From contig NZ_VFPH01000003.1 in the NCBI RefSeq assembly GCF_006717045.1, positions 682,001 through 746,000 on the forward strand: 64,000 bases of DNA. Reading direction: 5' to 3'. Shown here one piece after another: positions 1 to 8,094 of the stretch. Origin of the DNA: Pseudonocardia cypriaca. GTDB taxonomy: Bacteria; Actinomycetota; Actinomycetes; Mycobacteriales; Pseudonocardiaceae. Positions within the stretch are counted from its first letter, which is position 1. Every line of letters starts with the position of its first letter. The position numbers and the translations under genes were made by a program. Below the pieces are notes generated by a model. It was not told the DNA's origin. It saw only the letters and a list, made by a program, of their open reading frames with translations, and ran no database searches.

Positions 1-591
1 GTCGCGTTGCTGTCGGGCCGCGGGCGGGCCGACCTGGCCGCCGTCTCCGGCTTCGGAAGCCCGGTCCGGTTGATCGGCAGCCACGGCAGCGAGTTCGACG
101 CCGACGGCTCCTCCCTGCTCGACGACGAGCAGCGCGAGCGTCTCGATCGGCTGGCGGCCGAGCTGCGGCAGCTCGTCGACGGCGAGCCGGGCGTCACGCT
201 GGAGGCCAAGCCCGCGGGCGTGGCCGTGCACGTCCGGAACGCGCCGCCCGACGTCGGCACCCGCGTGCTCGACGCCGTGCGCGCCGGCCCGGCCACGTGG
301 CACGGGATCGAGGCCACCCCTGGGAAGGCCGTGCTCGACCTGTCCGTCGCCCGGATGGACAAGGGCGCGGCGCTCGAGCTGCTCCGCGAGGGCGAGGCCG
401 CCGACGCCGTGCTGTTCGCGGGCGACGACGTCACCGACGAGACGGTGTTCGCCCGCCTGCGGCCGGGCGACGTCGGTGTGAAGGTCGGGCCGGGTGACAC
501 GGCCGCGCAGCACCGGGTGGACGCGCCGCCGGACATCACCGCGCTGCTGCAGCAGCTGGTCGAGGCCCGCAGGCGACGTTCCGAGTCGTGA
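1..591 (+). CDS. otsB: Trehalose-6-phosphate phosphatase, C-terminal part (5' end outside window)
   Basis: HAD-superfamily phosphatase that converts trehalose 6-phosphate to trehalose, the second step of the OtsA-OtsB route in the cytoplasm. The window opens inside the gene: 196 residues remain before the TGA, so the N-terminal nucleophile motif (DxDGT) is not visible. What is visible is the motif II SGR (residues 5-7 of the visible part), the GSHGSEF block typical of this family (26-32) and the C-terminal metal-binding GDDVTDE (141-147). The segment between them has the length of the family cap domain. The partner otsA is probably upstream, outside the window. The identification is firm; only the N-terminus is missing. 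Confidence 0.9.
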   Translation, partial: VALLSGRGRADLAAVSGFGSPVRLIGSHGSEFDADGSSLLDDEQRERLDRLAAELRQLVDGEPGVTLEAKPAGVAVHVRNAPPDVGTRVLDAVRAGPATWHGIEATPGKAVLDLSVARMDKGAALELLREGEAADAVLFAGDDVTDETVFARLRPGDVGVKVGPGDTAAQHRVDAPPDITALLQQLVEARRRRSES

Positions 592-618
592 TCACGCGGG
601 ATACCTCCGATCACACAT

Positions 619-647
619 CTTGTCAATGACAAGACCTGAGGTAGGGT
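619..647 (+). promoter_or_regulatory. Operator and leaderless promoter of the TetR gene
   Basis: CTTGTCA-A-TGACAAG (619-633) is a perfect 7-bp inverted repeat with a one-base centre. It covers a -35-like TTGTCA (620-625); 16 bases later comes a -10 TAGGGT (642-647), and the ATG follows after six more bases. Transcription should therefore start at or next to the ATG. A palindrome over the -35 of a TetR gene is the usual autorepression arrangement. The repeat and spacing are seen directly; binding is inferred. Confidence 0.65.
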
Positions 648-653
648 GGGCGG

Positions 654-1214
654 ATGCCCTACCACCACGGTGACCTCCGCCGCGCCTTGCTCGACACCGC
701 GCTCGAGGCCATCGGGGAGCAGGGCCCAGCAGCCGTCAGCCTCCGCGATGTCGCGCGCCGCGCCGGGGTCTCGCACGCCGCACCGACCCACCACTTCCGC
801 GACAAGACCGGACTGCTCACGGCCCTCGCGGCCGAGGGCTGGTCGCTGCTCGCCGACTCGCTCGAGGAGGCGGTCAGGCGCGAGGACGACTTCGCCGAGC
901 TCGGTGTCGCGTACGTGGTGTTCGCGACCTCGCACCCCGCCCACTTCGCCGTGATGCGGGCCCCCGGACTCGCGCGGGCCGACGACCCCGACCTGGATGC
1001 CGCGATGGGCCGCGCGCGTGAGCAGCTGCGATCCGGCGTGCAGCGGTTCGAGGCGGGCAGCACGCGCGACACCGACACCACGGCGCTGACCGCGTGGTCG
1101 CTCGTCCACGGCCTCGCCGCCCTGATCCTGGAAGGCGCGATCCCGCTGAAGCCGGACACGGACGTGACGGAACTCGCCAGGGCGGTGACGGCCCGCCTGC
1201 GCCCGCCCTCCTGA
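654..1214 (+). CDS. TetR/AcrR-family transcriptional regulator
   Basis: DNA-binding repressor of 186 residues. The N-terminal helix-turn-helix spans roughly residues 10-50 and includes SLRDVARRAGVSHAAPTHHF, a standard TetR recognition unit. The C-terminal half, with FATSHPAHFAVMRAPG around residues 84-103, resembles the WHG-type TetR C-terminal domain (PF13305). The ligand cannot be read from sequence. The gene stands alone between otsB and a convergent LacI gene only 3 bases away, so its targets besides itself are unclear. The 15-bp palindrome just upstream suggests autorepression. The ATG at 654 fits a leaderless start, and no Shine-Dalgarno sequence is present. Confidence 0.88.
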   Translation: MPYHHGDLRRALLDTALEAIGEQGPAAVSLRDVARRAGVSHAAPTHHFRDKTGLLTALAAEGWSLLADSLEEAVRREDDFAELGVAYVVFATSHPAHFAVMRAPGLARADDPDLDAAMGRAREQLRSGVQRFEAGSTRDTDTTALTAWSLVHGLAALILEGAIPLKPDTDVTELARAVTARLRPPS

Positions 1215-1217
1215 CCG

Positions 1218-2321
1218 TCACCAACCGGAGAAGAAGCGCTCCTCGACCCGCGGGCGGCCGCTCGTCGTGCCGACGACCAGCTCGGTGGGCAGGGTCACCC
1301 GGCGCGGGCGGTTGCGCTCGCCGCGCTCCAGCAGCAGCTCGCCCGCCACCCGGCCCTTCTCCAGCACCGGCTGGCGAACGGTGGTGAGCCCGGCCCGTTC
1401 CGCCTCGGGCACCCCGTCGAAACCGGTGATCGTGAGCTGGTCGGGCACGTTGAGGTCGCGATCGGCGGCGTGGCGCAGCGCGCCGAGGGCGAGGATGTCG
1501 GAGGTGCAGACCAGGGCGGTGATGTCGGGGTGGGCCGCGAGCATCGCGGCGGCCGCGTCCTGCCCGGCGTCGACGCTGTGCTCGAAGCGCTCGTGGACGG
1601 GCACGTCGGCCCAGTCGACCCCCACCTCGGCCAGCCCGTCGCAGATCCCCGCGAGCCGGTCGCGCTGCACCGGGTAGGTGGCGTTCGCCTGCCGCTCCGG
1701 GCTGGCGGGACCGTCGTTGTGGCCGGCGGCGAGGCGCATGCACAGCACCCCGACCCGGCGGTGGCCGAGCCCCGTGAGATGCCGGGTGAGCGCGAGCATC
1801 CCCGCCCGGTCGTCGACGCCGACCCGGTCGACGCCCTCGACCCCCATCGGCTGGTCGCACACGACCGTGGGCACGGGCCGCTCGAGCACGGCGAGGAAGT
1901 GCGGGTCGTCCTCCCGCACGGAGTAGACGACGAAGCCGTCGACGCCCGCCTGGTGCACCGCGGTGACGTCGGCCTGGTCGGGGCTGACCGGCACCAACAG
2001 CAGTCCCTGGCCCGCCTGCTCGCAGGCGAGCGCGAGCCCTTCGAGGAACCCGGTGGCCGCCGGGTCCCGGAACGCGTACGACAGCGCCTCGGTGAGCAGC
2101 AGGCCGACCGCACCGGCCTTGCGGGTGCGCAGCGAACGTGCGACCGGGTCGGGCCCCGGATACCCGAGGCGTCGTGCCGCCTCCAGAACGCGGGCCCGCA
2201 AGGGCGCCGAGAGCTGGTCAGGACGGTTGTAAGCGTTCGAGACCGTCGTCCGCGATACACCGAGTTCGGCAGCGAGCGAGGCGAGAGTCGCGGGACGGCG
2301 GACGTTGGTGGGCCCGGCCAT
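1218..2321 (-). CDS. LacI-family transcriptional regulator
   Basis: Repressor of 367 residues: an N-terminal LacI helix-turn-helix (residues about 10-35, core VSRTTVSNAYNRP) and a periplasmic-binding-protein-like sensor domain that usually binds a sugar. The hinge segment VARSLRTRKAGAVGLLL and the C-terminal TITGFDGVPEAERAGLTTVRQP are characteristic. I chose ATG 2321 because a -10 TACGGT lies exactly six bases upstream and because the protein then starts just before the HTH; the open frame runs 137 codons further upstream without homology-like content. No sugar genes are adjacent, so the effector is unknown. It converges with the TetR gene, and its operator is listed separately. Confidence 0.88.
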   Translation of the reverse strand: MAGPTNVRRPATLASLAAELGVSRTTVSNAYNRPDQLSAPLRARVLEAARRLGYPGPDPVARSLRTRKAGAVGLLLTEALSYAFRDPAATGFLEGLALACEQAGQGLLLVPVSPDQADVTAVHQAGVDGFVVYSVREDDPHFLAVLERPVPTVVCDQPMGVEGVDRVGVDDRAGMLALTRHLTGLGHRRVGVLCMRLAAGHNDGPASPERQANATYPVQRDRLAGICDGLAEVGVDWADVPVHERFEHSVDAGQDAAAAMLAAHPDITALVCTSDILALGALRHAADRDLNVPDQLTITGFDGVPEAERAGLTTVRQPVLEKGRVAGELLLERGERNRPRRVTLPTELVVGTTSGRPRVEERFFSGW

Positions 2322-2325
2322 CGTC

Positions 2326-2340
2326 GAACCGTAACGGTTC
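2326..2340 (-). promoter_or_regulatory. Palindromic operator overlapping the LacI-gene -10 box
   Basis: GAACCGT-T-ACGGTTC on the minus strand is a perfect 15-bp palindrome with 7-bp arms. The -10 TACGGT (2333-2328) sits inside it and is six bases from the ATG at 2321. Binding by the LacI-family protein would block its own promoter. This is inferred from symmetry and position. Confidence 0.6.
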
Positions 2341-2409
2341 AGACACTCGACGGGAAACTCGTGTGACACGGCCCTCCGAACCGGCGACGCCCGAACGGCT
2401 ACAGTGAAT

Positions 2410-2424
2410 CGACAACGGTTATCA
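2410..2424. promoter_or_regulatory. Candidate Zur (zinc-uptake regulator) operator
   Basis: CGACAACGGTTATCA is an imperfect palindrome of the form nGAnAAC-n-GTTnTCn, 31 bases before the znuA ATG. It resembles the Fur-family Zur boxes of bacteria (TGAnAAnnnTTnTCA), and zinc importers are the standard Zur targets. A TACAGT hexamer just before it (2400-2405) could be the -10. The site would explain repression when zinc is plentiful. Confidence 0.45.
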
Positions 2425-2454
2425 GTACGATCGACTCCGGGGAGAGCACTCGCC

Positions 2455-3444
2455 ATGCCGTTCCGTCGCGCAGCCGTCGCCGCGCTCGCCGTGCTCACCG
2501 CCGCGGGCTGCAGCTCCGGCACCCAGACGCCCGCCGCCGCGCCACCCGCAGCCGACTCCGCGCTGCCGGTCGTCGCCTCCACGAACGTGTACGGCAGCAT
2601 CGTCGAGGCCGTCGGTGGCGACCGCGTCAGCGTCGAATCGCTGATCGACGATCCCGCCGCCGACCCCCACTCGTACGAGAGCACGCCTGCGGATGCCGCG
2701 GCCGTCGCCAAGGCGCGGCTCGTCGTCGTCAACGGTGGTGGCTACGACGACTTCCTCACGCGGCTGGTCGAGTCGTCGGGCGCGACGCCGACCGTGGTGG
2801 ACGTGGCCGCCGTCTCCGGGCTCGCGCCTGCCGAGGAGCCGCACGCCGACGAGCCGCACGCCGAGGAGCCGCACGCCGAAGGCGACGGGCACGAGCACGG
2901 CGAGTTCAACGAGCACTTCTGGTACAGCCTGCCCACCGTGCAGAAGGTCGCCACGCAGATCGCGAACGATCTCGCCGCCGCCGACCCGGCCGATGCCGCC
3001 GAGTACACGGCCAACGCGCAGGCCTTCAACTCCCGCGTGGCCGAGCTGATCAGCCGCGCAGAGGCCGTCGGCAAGGCGCAGCCGGGCGCCCGGGTGGCCG
3101 TCACCGAACCCGTCCCGGGCTACCTGGTGCAGACGGCCGGGCTCACCGACGTCACGCCCCACGAGTTCACCGAGGCGATCGAGGAGGACACCGACCCGCC
3201 TGCCGCGGTGCTCCAGCAGACGCTCGCCCTCTTCTCCGGTGACCCGGTGCGCGCGCTCATCGTCAACGCGCAGACCGAGACCCCCAGCACCGACCAGGTT
3301 CGCGGCGCGGCGCAAACTGCACGGGTGCCCGTCGTCGAGATGACCGAGACCCTTCCCGAGGGTGCCACGGACTACGTCGCGTGGATGGGCGGGCAGATCG
3401 ACGCCCTCGCCGGCGCTCTCGGAACGCCCCCATCCGGAAGCTGA
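2455..3444 (+). CDS. znuA: Zinc/manganese ABC transporter, substrate-binding lipoprotein (ZnuA-like)
   Basis: Cluster A-I metal-binding protein of 329 residues that captures Zn2+ (or Mn2+) outside the membrane and delivers it to the ZnuBC channel. A lipoprotein signal ends in LTAAGC with the lipidated Cys at residue 19. Residues about 135-165 form a His/Asp/Glu-rich loop (three PHA[DE]EPH-like repeats, then GHEHGEFNEHF), typical of zinc rather than manganese binders. Further metal ligands are likely HSY early on and the later EPVPGYL and NAQTETPS regions. The ATG at 2455 is preceded by GGGGAG ten bases upstream. It is the first gene of znuACB, with 4 bases to znuC. Confidence 0.88.
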   Translation: MPFRRAAVAALAVLTAAGCSSGTQTPAAAPPAADSALPVVASTNVYGSIVEAVGGDRVSVESLIDDPAADPHSYESTPADAAAVAKARLVVVNGGGYDDFLTRLVESSGATPTVVDVAAVSGLAPAEEPHADEPHAEEPHAEGDGHEHGEFNEHFWYSLPTVQKVATQIANDLAAADPADAAEYTANAQAFNSRVAELISRAEAVGKAQPGARVAVTEPVPGYLVQTAGLTDVTPHEFTEAIEEDTDPPAAVLQQTLALFSGDPVRALIVNAQTETPSTDQVRGAAQTARVPVVEMTETLPEGATDYVAWMGGQIDALAGALGTPPSGS

Positions 3445-3448
3445 TCCC

Positions 3449-4294
3449 ATGGCCGCCCCTCCCACCACACCCCCGGACGTCTCGACACTCCCCGTCACCA
3501 CGCCCGCGGTGTCGCTGCGCGGCGCGCGGGTGAGCTTCGACGACCGCACGCTGTGGGACGGGCTGGACCTCGACGTCGCACCCGGCGAGTTCGTCACGGT
3601 GCTCGGGCCCAACGGCTCCGGCAAGACCACGCTGGTGCGCGTGCTGCTCGGCCTGCTCCCGCTCTCCGCGGGCGAGGTGCGGATCGCGGGCCGGCCGCCG
3701 CGGCGGGGAAGCCCGAGCATCGGCTACGTCCCGCAGCAGAAGGCCCTCGACCCCGACCTGCCGCTCCGCGGCCGCGACCTCGTCGGGCTCGGGCTCGACG
3801 GCCACCGCCTCGGCATCGGGTTCCGGGGGCGACGGGAGCGCCGCGAGCGGGTGGACGCCGCGCTCGCCGCCGTAGGGGGCACCGCATACGCCGACGCGCC
3901 CGTCGGGCGGCTCTCCGGCGGCGAGCAGCAGCGGCTCCGCGTGGCCCAGGCGCTCGTCGGCGGGCCGGACGTGCTGCTGTGCGACGAGCCGCTGCTCTCG
4001 CTCGACCTGTCCCACCAGCGCACGGTCACCCGCCTCATCGACGAGCGGCGCCGAGCCGCCCGCACGGCCGTCCTGTTCGTCACGCACGAGATCAACCCCG
4101 TGCTCCCGCTCGTCGACCGCGTGCTCTACCTCGTCAACGGCCGGTTCCGGATCGGCCCGCCCGAGGAGGTCATGACCTCCGAGGTGCTCTCGGAGCTCTA
4201 CCGCACGCGGGTGGACGTACTGCGGGTCCGCGGGCGGCTGGTCGTCGTCGGGGCCGAGGACCACGGCGAGCACTGCCACGAGGAGTCGGCATGA
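3449..4294 (+). CDS. znuC: Zinc/manganese ABC transporter, ATP-binding protein (ZnuC-like)
   Basis: ATPase subunit of the metal importer, 281 residues, acting on the cytoplasmic face of the membrane. Walker A GPNGSGKT (53-60), the signature LSGGEQQR, Walker B VLLCDEPLLSLD and the switch histidine in VTHEINP are all present, so the site looks complete. The C-terminus carries a His-rich end (EDHGEHCHEESA) that could sense or buffer zinc. It begins 4 bases after znuA and overlaps znuB by ATGA, so the three genes should be translated together. The first ~20 residues are Pro/Thr-rich and less certain; ATG 3449 is taken as the first start after znuA. Confidence 0.9.
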   Translation: MAAPPTTPPDVSTLPVTTPAVSLRGARVSFDDRTLWDGLDLDVAPGEFVTVLGPNGSGKTTLVRVLLGLLPLSAGEVRIAGRPPRRGSPSIGYVPQQKALDPDLPLRGRDLVGLGLDGHRLGIGFRGRRERRERVDAALAAVGGTAYADAPVGRLSGGEQQRLRVAQALVGGPDVLLCDEPLLSLDLSHQRTVTRLIDERRRAARTAVLFVTHEINPVLPLVDRVLYLVNGRFRIGPPEEVMTSEVLSELYRTRVDVLRVRGRLVVVGAEDHGEHCHEESA

Positions 4295-5145
4295 CCGACC
4301 TCCTCGGCAAGCTGTTCTCGTTCGAGGGCATCGGCGACCTGCTCCAGGTGCACTTCGTGCAGTCCGCGCTGATCGCGTGCGCCGTGCTCGGGCTGGTGGC
4401 GGGTGTGCTGGCTCCGCTGATCGTCTCCCGCGGGATGTCCTTCGCCGTGCACGGCACCGCGGAGCTCTCCTTCACGGGCGGTGCGGCTGCGCTCCTCACC
4501 GGCGTCGGTGTGGAGTTCGGCGCGGTCGCCGGGGCGGTGGTCGCAGCGCTCGTGTTCGGCCTCCTCGGACTGCGCCAGCGCGAGCGCGACTCGGTGATCG
4601 GCGTGGTGCTCGCCTTCGGCCTCGGCCTCGGGGTCCTGATGCTCGCGCTCTACCCCGGGCGCGCATCGAACAAGTTCGGGCTGCTCACCGGCTCGATCGT
4701 CGCGGTCGACACCACGAACATCACGGTGCTGGGCACCGTGTCGGTGATCGTGATCGGCGCGCTCGCCGTGCTGTACCGGCCGCTGCTGTTCGCCAGCGTG
4801 GATCCCGACGTCGCGCTCGCCCGCGGCGTACCGGTGCGGATGCTGTCGCTGGTGTTCGCCGTGCTGATCGGGCTCACCACCGCGCTCGTGGTGCCGATCG
4901 TCGGGGCGATCCTCGTGCTCACCGTGATGATCGTGCCCGGGGCGGCCGCTGCGCGCGTGACGGCCAACCCGGTGATGGCCACGGTTCTCGCGGTGGTCTT
5001 CGCCGAGACCGCCCTGCTCGGCGGGATCCTGCTCTCCCTCGCCCCCGGCCTGCCGATCTCCGGCTACGTGGCCACGATCGCGTTCCTGATCTACGTGGCC
5101 TGCCGGGTGGTCGGCCGCAGGAGCCGGGCCGTCGTCACCGCCTGA
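4291..5145 (+). CDS. znuB: Zinc/manganese ABC transporter, permease (ZnuB-like)
   Basis: ABC-3-type integral membrane permease of 284 residues with about eight hydrophobic segments, forming the channel for the metal taken up by ZnuA. Family features include LAPLIVSRGMSFAVHGTAELSFTG near residue 40 and the cytoplasmic coupling region DVALARGVPVRMLSLVFAVLIGLTT. It overlaps znuC by four bases (ATGA). Its TGA abuts the stop codon of the convergent rlmB: together they form TGATCA at 5143-5148, leaving no space for a separate terminator. Confidence 0.9.
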   Translation: MTDLLGKLFSFEGIGDLLQVHFVQSALIACAVLGLVAGVLAPLIVSRGMSFAVHGTAELSFTGGAAALLTGVGVEFGAVAGAVVAALVFGLLGLRQRERDSVIGVVLAFGLGLGVLMLALYPGRASNKFGLLTGSIVAVDTTNITVLGTVSVIVIGALAVLYRPLLFASVDPDVALARGVPVRMLSLVFAVLIGLTTALVVPIVGAILVLTVMIVPGAAAARVTANPVMATVLAVVFAETALLGGILLSLAPGLPISGYVATIAFLIYVACRVVGRRSRAVVTA

Positions 5146-6126
5146 TCAGGCGCCGCGCACGCGCCGCTGGCGGGCCACCTCGGCCAGCACGACGCCCGCG
5201 GCCACCGAGGCGTTCAGCGACTCGACCTGCCCGGCGAGCGGGATCGACACCGTGACGTCGCAGGTCTGCTTCACCAGCCGGGACAGGCCCTTGCCCTCGG
5301 AGCCGACCACGAGCACGAGCGGGTCGGTGGCCAGCTCGAAGTCGTCGAGCGAGACCGAACCCTCCGCGTCGAGGCCGGCGATCATGAAGCCGGCCGTGGC
5401 GTACTCGCGGAGCGTGCGGGTGAGGTTGGTGGCGCGGGCCACCGGGACGCGGGCGGCCGTGCCGGCCGACGTGCGCCACGCGACGGCCGTCATGCCGGCG
5501 GCCCGCCGCTGCGGCACGACCACCCCGTGCCCGCCGAACGCCCCGACCGACCGCACGACGGCGCCGAGGTTGCGCGGGTCGGTGACGCCGTCGAGGGCCA
5601 CGATGAGCCCCGGCTCGGCGGACTCGCTCGCCGCCTCCAGCAGCTCGTCCGGGTGTGCGTAGGAGTACGGCGGCACCTGCAGCGCGAGGCCCTGGTGCAG
5701 CGCACCACCGGCCATCCGGTCGAGATCGTTCCGCGGTACCTCGAGGATCGAGATCCCCCGGTCCGCGGCGAGCTGGACGGCCTCGGCAACGCGCTCGTCG
5801 GCGTTGGTGCCCAGCGCCACGTGCAGCGCGGTGGCGGGCACGCCGGCCCGGAGGCACTCCACGACCGGGTTGCGCCCGAGCACGGTCTCCGGGGTCTCAC
5901 CGTCGCCGGGACGCCGCTTGTCGCCCGCGCGGCCGCCCTGCTTGGCCTTGGCGGTGACGGCCCGGGCGGCGCGCCGGGCGGCCGGGTGGCCCGGGCGCAT
6001 CTCGGCGGGTGGCGTCGGGCCCTTGCCCTGCAGCGCACGGCGGCGCTGGCCGCCGGACCCGACGACCATGCCCTTCTTGGTGCCCTCCTTGCGCATCGCT
6101 CCGCGGCGCTTGGAATTGCCGGCCAT
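5146..6126 (-). CDS. rlmB: 23S rRNA (guanosine-2'-O)-methyltransferase, TrmH/SpoU family
   Basis: SPOUT-class methyltransferase of 326 residues that 2'-O-methylates a guanosine of 23S rRNA using S-adenosylmethionine. The knotted C-terminal domain shows the three SpoU motifs: ALDGVTDPRNLGAVVRS, LVVGSEGKGLSRL and IPLAGQVESLNASVAAGV. An N-terminal 30S-L30e-like RNA-binding part (about residues 80-160) follows a basic, poorly ordered stretch of ~75 residues common in actinobacterial homologs. It lies directly after cysS: the cysS stop TAG touches this ATG, so the two are coupled. In M. tuberculosis the same pair is Rv3579c-Rv3580c. Confidence 0.92.
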   Translation of the reverse strand: MAGNSKRRGAMRKEGTKKGMVVGSGGQRRRALQGKGPTPPAEMRPGHPAARRAARAVTAKAKQGGRAGDKRRPGDGETPETVLGRNPVVECLRAGVPATALHVALGTNADERVAEAVQLAADRGISILEVPRNDLDRMAGGALHQGLALQVPPYSYAHPDELLEAASESAEPGLIVALDGVTDPRNLGAVVRSVGAFGGHGVVVPQRRAAGMTAVAWRTSAGTAARVPVARATNLTRTLREYATAGFMIAGLDAEGSVSLDDFELATDPLVLVVGSEGKGLSRLVKQTCDVTVSIPLAGQVESLNASVAAGVVLAEVARQRRVRGA

Positions 6127-7518
6127 CTATCCGTCCTTCAAGGACCAGGTGGGTCCGTCGGGTGAGTCCTCCACTGCGATCCCTGCAGCGGTGAGCCGGT
6201 TGCGCACCTCGTCGGCGGCGGCGAAGTCGCGGCGGGCCCGCGCCTCCTGGCGCTGGACGAGGAGATCCTCGACGAGCGCTGTGAGCGCGCCGGTGGCGCT
6301 GTCGGCCGCGCGGTCGCCGTCGGCCCAGTGCGGGTCGAACGGGTCGAGCCCCAGCAGGCCCGTCATCGCGCGCACGGAGCCGGCGGCGGCGAGCGCCGAC
6401 GGCCGGTCGCCGCTGTCGAGCGCGGCGTTGCCCTCCCGGACGGCCCCGTGGACGGCGGCGAGCGCCGCCGGGGTGCCGAGGTCGTCGTCCATCGCGGCGG
6501 TGAACTCCGGCGACACGACGCCCGGCTCGGGAGCACCCACCCGCTCGCGCACCCGGTGCACGAACGACTCGATGCGCCGGTACGCGGCTACCGCCTCCTG
6601 CAGGGCGTGGTCGGAGTACTCGATGGACGAGCGGTAGTGCGGCCCGACGAGGTAGTAGCGCAGCTCCACGCCCCGCACGCGCTGCAGCAGCGCCTCGATC
6701 GAGAGCGTGTTGCCGAGCGACTTGGACATCTTCTCGCCGCCCATGGTGACCCAGGCGTTGTGCAGCCAGTACCGGGCGAACGGGTCGCCCGCCGCGTTGG
6801 ACTGCGCGCGCTCGTTCTCGTGGTGCGGGAACACCAGGTCGAGCCCGCCGCCGTGGATGTCGAACTCGGGGCCGAGGTAGAAGGTGGCCATCGCCGAGCA
6901 CTCCAGGTGCCAGCCCGGCCGACCGCGGCCCCACGGGGTGGGCCAGGACGGCTCCCCGGGCTTCGCGGCCTTCCACAGCGTGAAGTCCTGGGCGTCGCGC
7001 TTCCCGCCGATGTCACCCTCGCCCTGTGCGACGTCGTCCACCTTCTGGTGCGACAGCTCGCCGTAGGAGGGGAACGAGCGCACGGCGAAGTAGACGTCGC
7101 CGCCTGCCGGGTAGGCGTGGCCCTCGTCGACCAGCCGCTCGATCAGCTCGACCATCTGCGTGATGTGCCCGGTGGCTCGCGGCTCCACGGATGCCGGGAG
7201 GCAGCCCAGCGCGTCGTAGGCGGCCGAGAACGCCCGCTCGTGGGTGGCGGCCCACTCCCACCACGGCCTGCCGGCCTCCGCGGACTTGCGCAGGATCTTG
7301 TCGTCGATGTCGGTGACGTTGCGCACCAGCGCGACGTCCAGCCCGCCGTGGGCGAGCCAGCGGCGCAGCACGTCGTAGTTCAGGCTGGAACGCACGTGCC
7401 CGATGTGCGGCAGACCCTGCACGGTGGCCCCACACACGTACATCGACGCAGCCCCGGCCCGCAGGGGGACGAAGTCCCTCTGCATCCTCGTGGCGGTGTC
7501 GTGCAGGCGAAGGCTCAC
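6127..7518 (-). CDS. cysS: Cysteine--tRNA ligase
   Basis: Class I aminoacyl-tRNA synthetase of 463 residues charging tRNA-Cys. The HIGH motif is in GLPHIGHVRS, KMSKS is in GGEKMSKSLGN, and the zinc ligands include the Cys of YVCGATV, the Cys of LECSAM and the FPHHENE histidines. I chose GTG 7518 over the upstream in-frame start at 7551 because family proteins begin close to SLRLHDTATR and because a -10 TACCCT lies six bases before this GTG. It is the first gene of an operon with rlmB. The ispF-ispD-carD genes lie beyond the divergently oriented VOC gene. Confidence 0.95.
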   Translation of the reverse strand: MSLRLHDTATRMQRDFVPLRAGAASMYVCGATVQGLPHIGHVRSSLNYDVLRRWLAHGGLDVALVRNVTDIDDKILRKSAEAGRPWWEWAATHERAFSAAYDALGCLPASVEPRATGHITQMVELIERLVDEGHAYPAGGDVYFAVRSFPSYGELSHQKVDDVAQGEGDIGGKRDAQDFTLWKAAKPGEPSWPTPWGRGRPGWHLECSAMATFYLGPEFDIHGGGLDLVFPHHENERAQSNAAGDPFARYWLHNAWVTMGGEKMSKSLGNTLSIEALLQRVRGVELRYYLVGPHYRSSIEYSDHALQEAVAAYRRIESFVHRVRERVGAPEPGVVSPEFTAAMDDDLGTPAALAAVHGAVREGNAALDSGDRPSALAAAGSVRAMTGLLGLDPFDPHWADGDRAADSATGALTALVEDLLVQRQEARARRDFAAADEVRNRLTAAGIAVEDSPDGPTWSLKDG

Positions 7519-7524
7519 GACTCC

Positions 7525-7530
7525 AGGGTA
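7525..7530 (-). promoter_or_regulatory. Leaderless -10 box of cysS
   Basis: TACCCT on the minus strand ends six bases before the GTG at 7518, so the transcript should begin at or next to the start codon. A GGAG lies between them, but it is too close to serve as a Shine-Dalgarno site. Confidence 0.5.
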
Positions 7531-7610
7531 CGGAGCCGGTGTGGCGTGCATCGCGCGCGGTGTTCCGTTTCGTCCACGACGGGTGGCGACGGGCTCGCGA
7601 CCATGACTGC

Positions 7611-8030
7611 ATGACCCATATCACGGCCCTCTACCCGCGGCTCGTCGTCGAGGGCGCCGACGCCGCACTCGACTTCTACACCCGCGCGTTCGGCGGCACC
7701 GTCACCGAGCGCTACACCGGCCCCGACGGCCGCGTCGTGCACGCGATGGTCGAGGCCGGCCCGGCGCGCTTCGCGGTGAAGGACGCGGGTGACGGTGATC
7801 CGGCACCCACCGGAGACGGTGTCCCGGTGATCATGTCGCTCGACGTGTCCGACGCGGACGCCGTGGCCGAACGCATGCTCGGCGCGGGCGCGACGGTGAT
7901 CTTCCCGATCGCCGACCGCGGCTACGGCGACTACGGCGGGCGCCTCCGCGACCCCTTCGGTCACCAGTGGCTCATCGCCCAACGGATCGAGAACCTCACG
8001 CCGGAGCAGGTCCAGGAACGCGTCGGCTGA
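7611..8030 (+). CDS. VOC-family (glyoxalase/PhnB-like) protein
   Basis: Small metalloenzyme-fold protein of 139 residues. PRLVVEGADAALDFYTRAFG at the N-terminus and RLRDPFGHQWLIAQ at the C-terminus are typical of PhnB-like vicinal-oxygen-chelate proteins, a superfamily that includes glyoxalases, dioxygenases and resistance proteins. The substrate is unknown. The ATG at 7611 fits the family N-terminus; the open frame starts 24 codons earlier without conserved sequence. The gene is divergent from cysS and convergent with ispF, and it ends in a strong hairpin. It is an insertion relative to the mycobacterial order cysS-ispF. Confidence 0.8.
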   Translation: MTHITALYPRLVVEGADAALDFYTRAFGGTVTERYTGPDGRVVHAMVEAGPARFAVKDAGDGDPAPTGDGVPVIMSLDVSDADAVAERMLGAGATVIFPIADRGYGDYGGRLRDPFGHQWLIAQRIENLTPEQVQERVG

Positions 8031-8040
8031 CGCGGGAGGG

Positions 8041-8093
8041 TCAGGAAAGCCACGTTCAGGGCCCTGCAGGTCAGGAAAGTGGCTTTCCTGACC
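8041..8093. terminator. Bidirectional hairpin between VOC gene and ispF (repeat family 1)
   Basis: Two nested foldings are possible: an 11-bp perfect stem GGTCAGGAAAG-TGG-CTTTCCTGACC (8069-8093), or a 13-bp stem between TCAGGAAAGCCAC (8041-8053) and GTGGCTTTCCTGA (8079-8091). It separates two convergent genes. Related hairpins occur at 57357 and 62881. There is no long T-run, which is common for actinobacterial terminators. Confidence 0.65.
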
Positions 8094-8094
8094 T

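Noticed and set aside
8041..8093. Family 1 repeats as CRISPR or transposon ends
   Set aside because: Three dispersed copies without regular spacing, target-site duplications or a transposase; they sit at gene ends.
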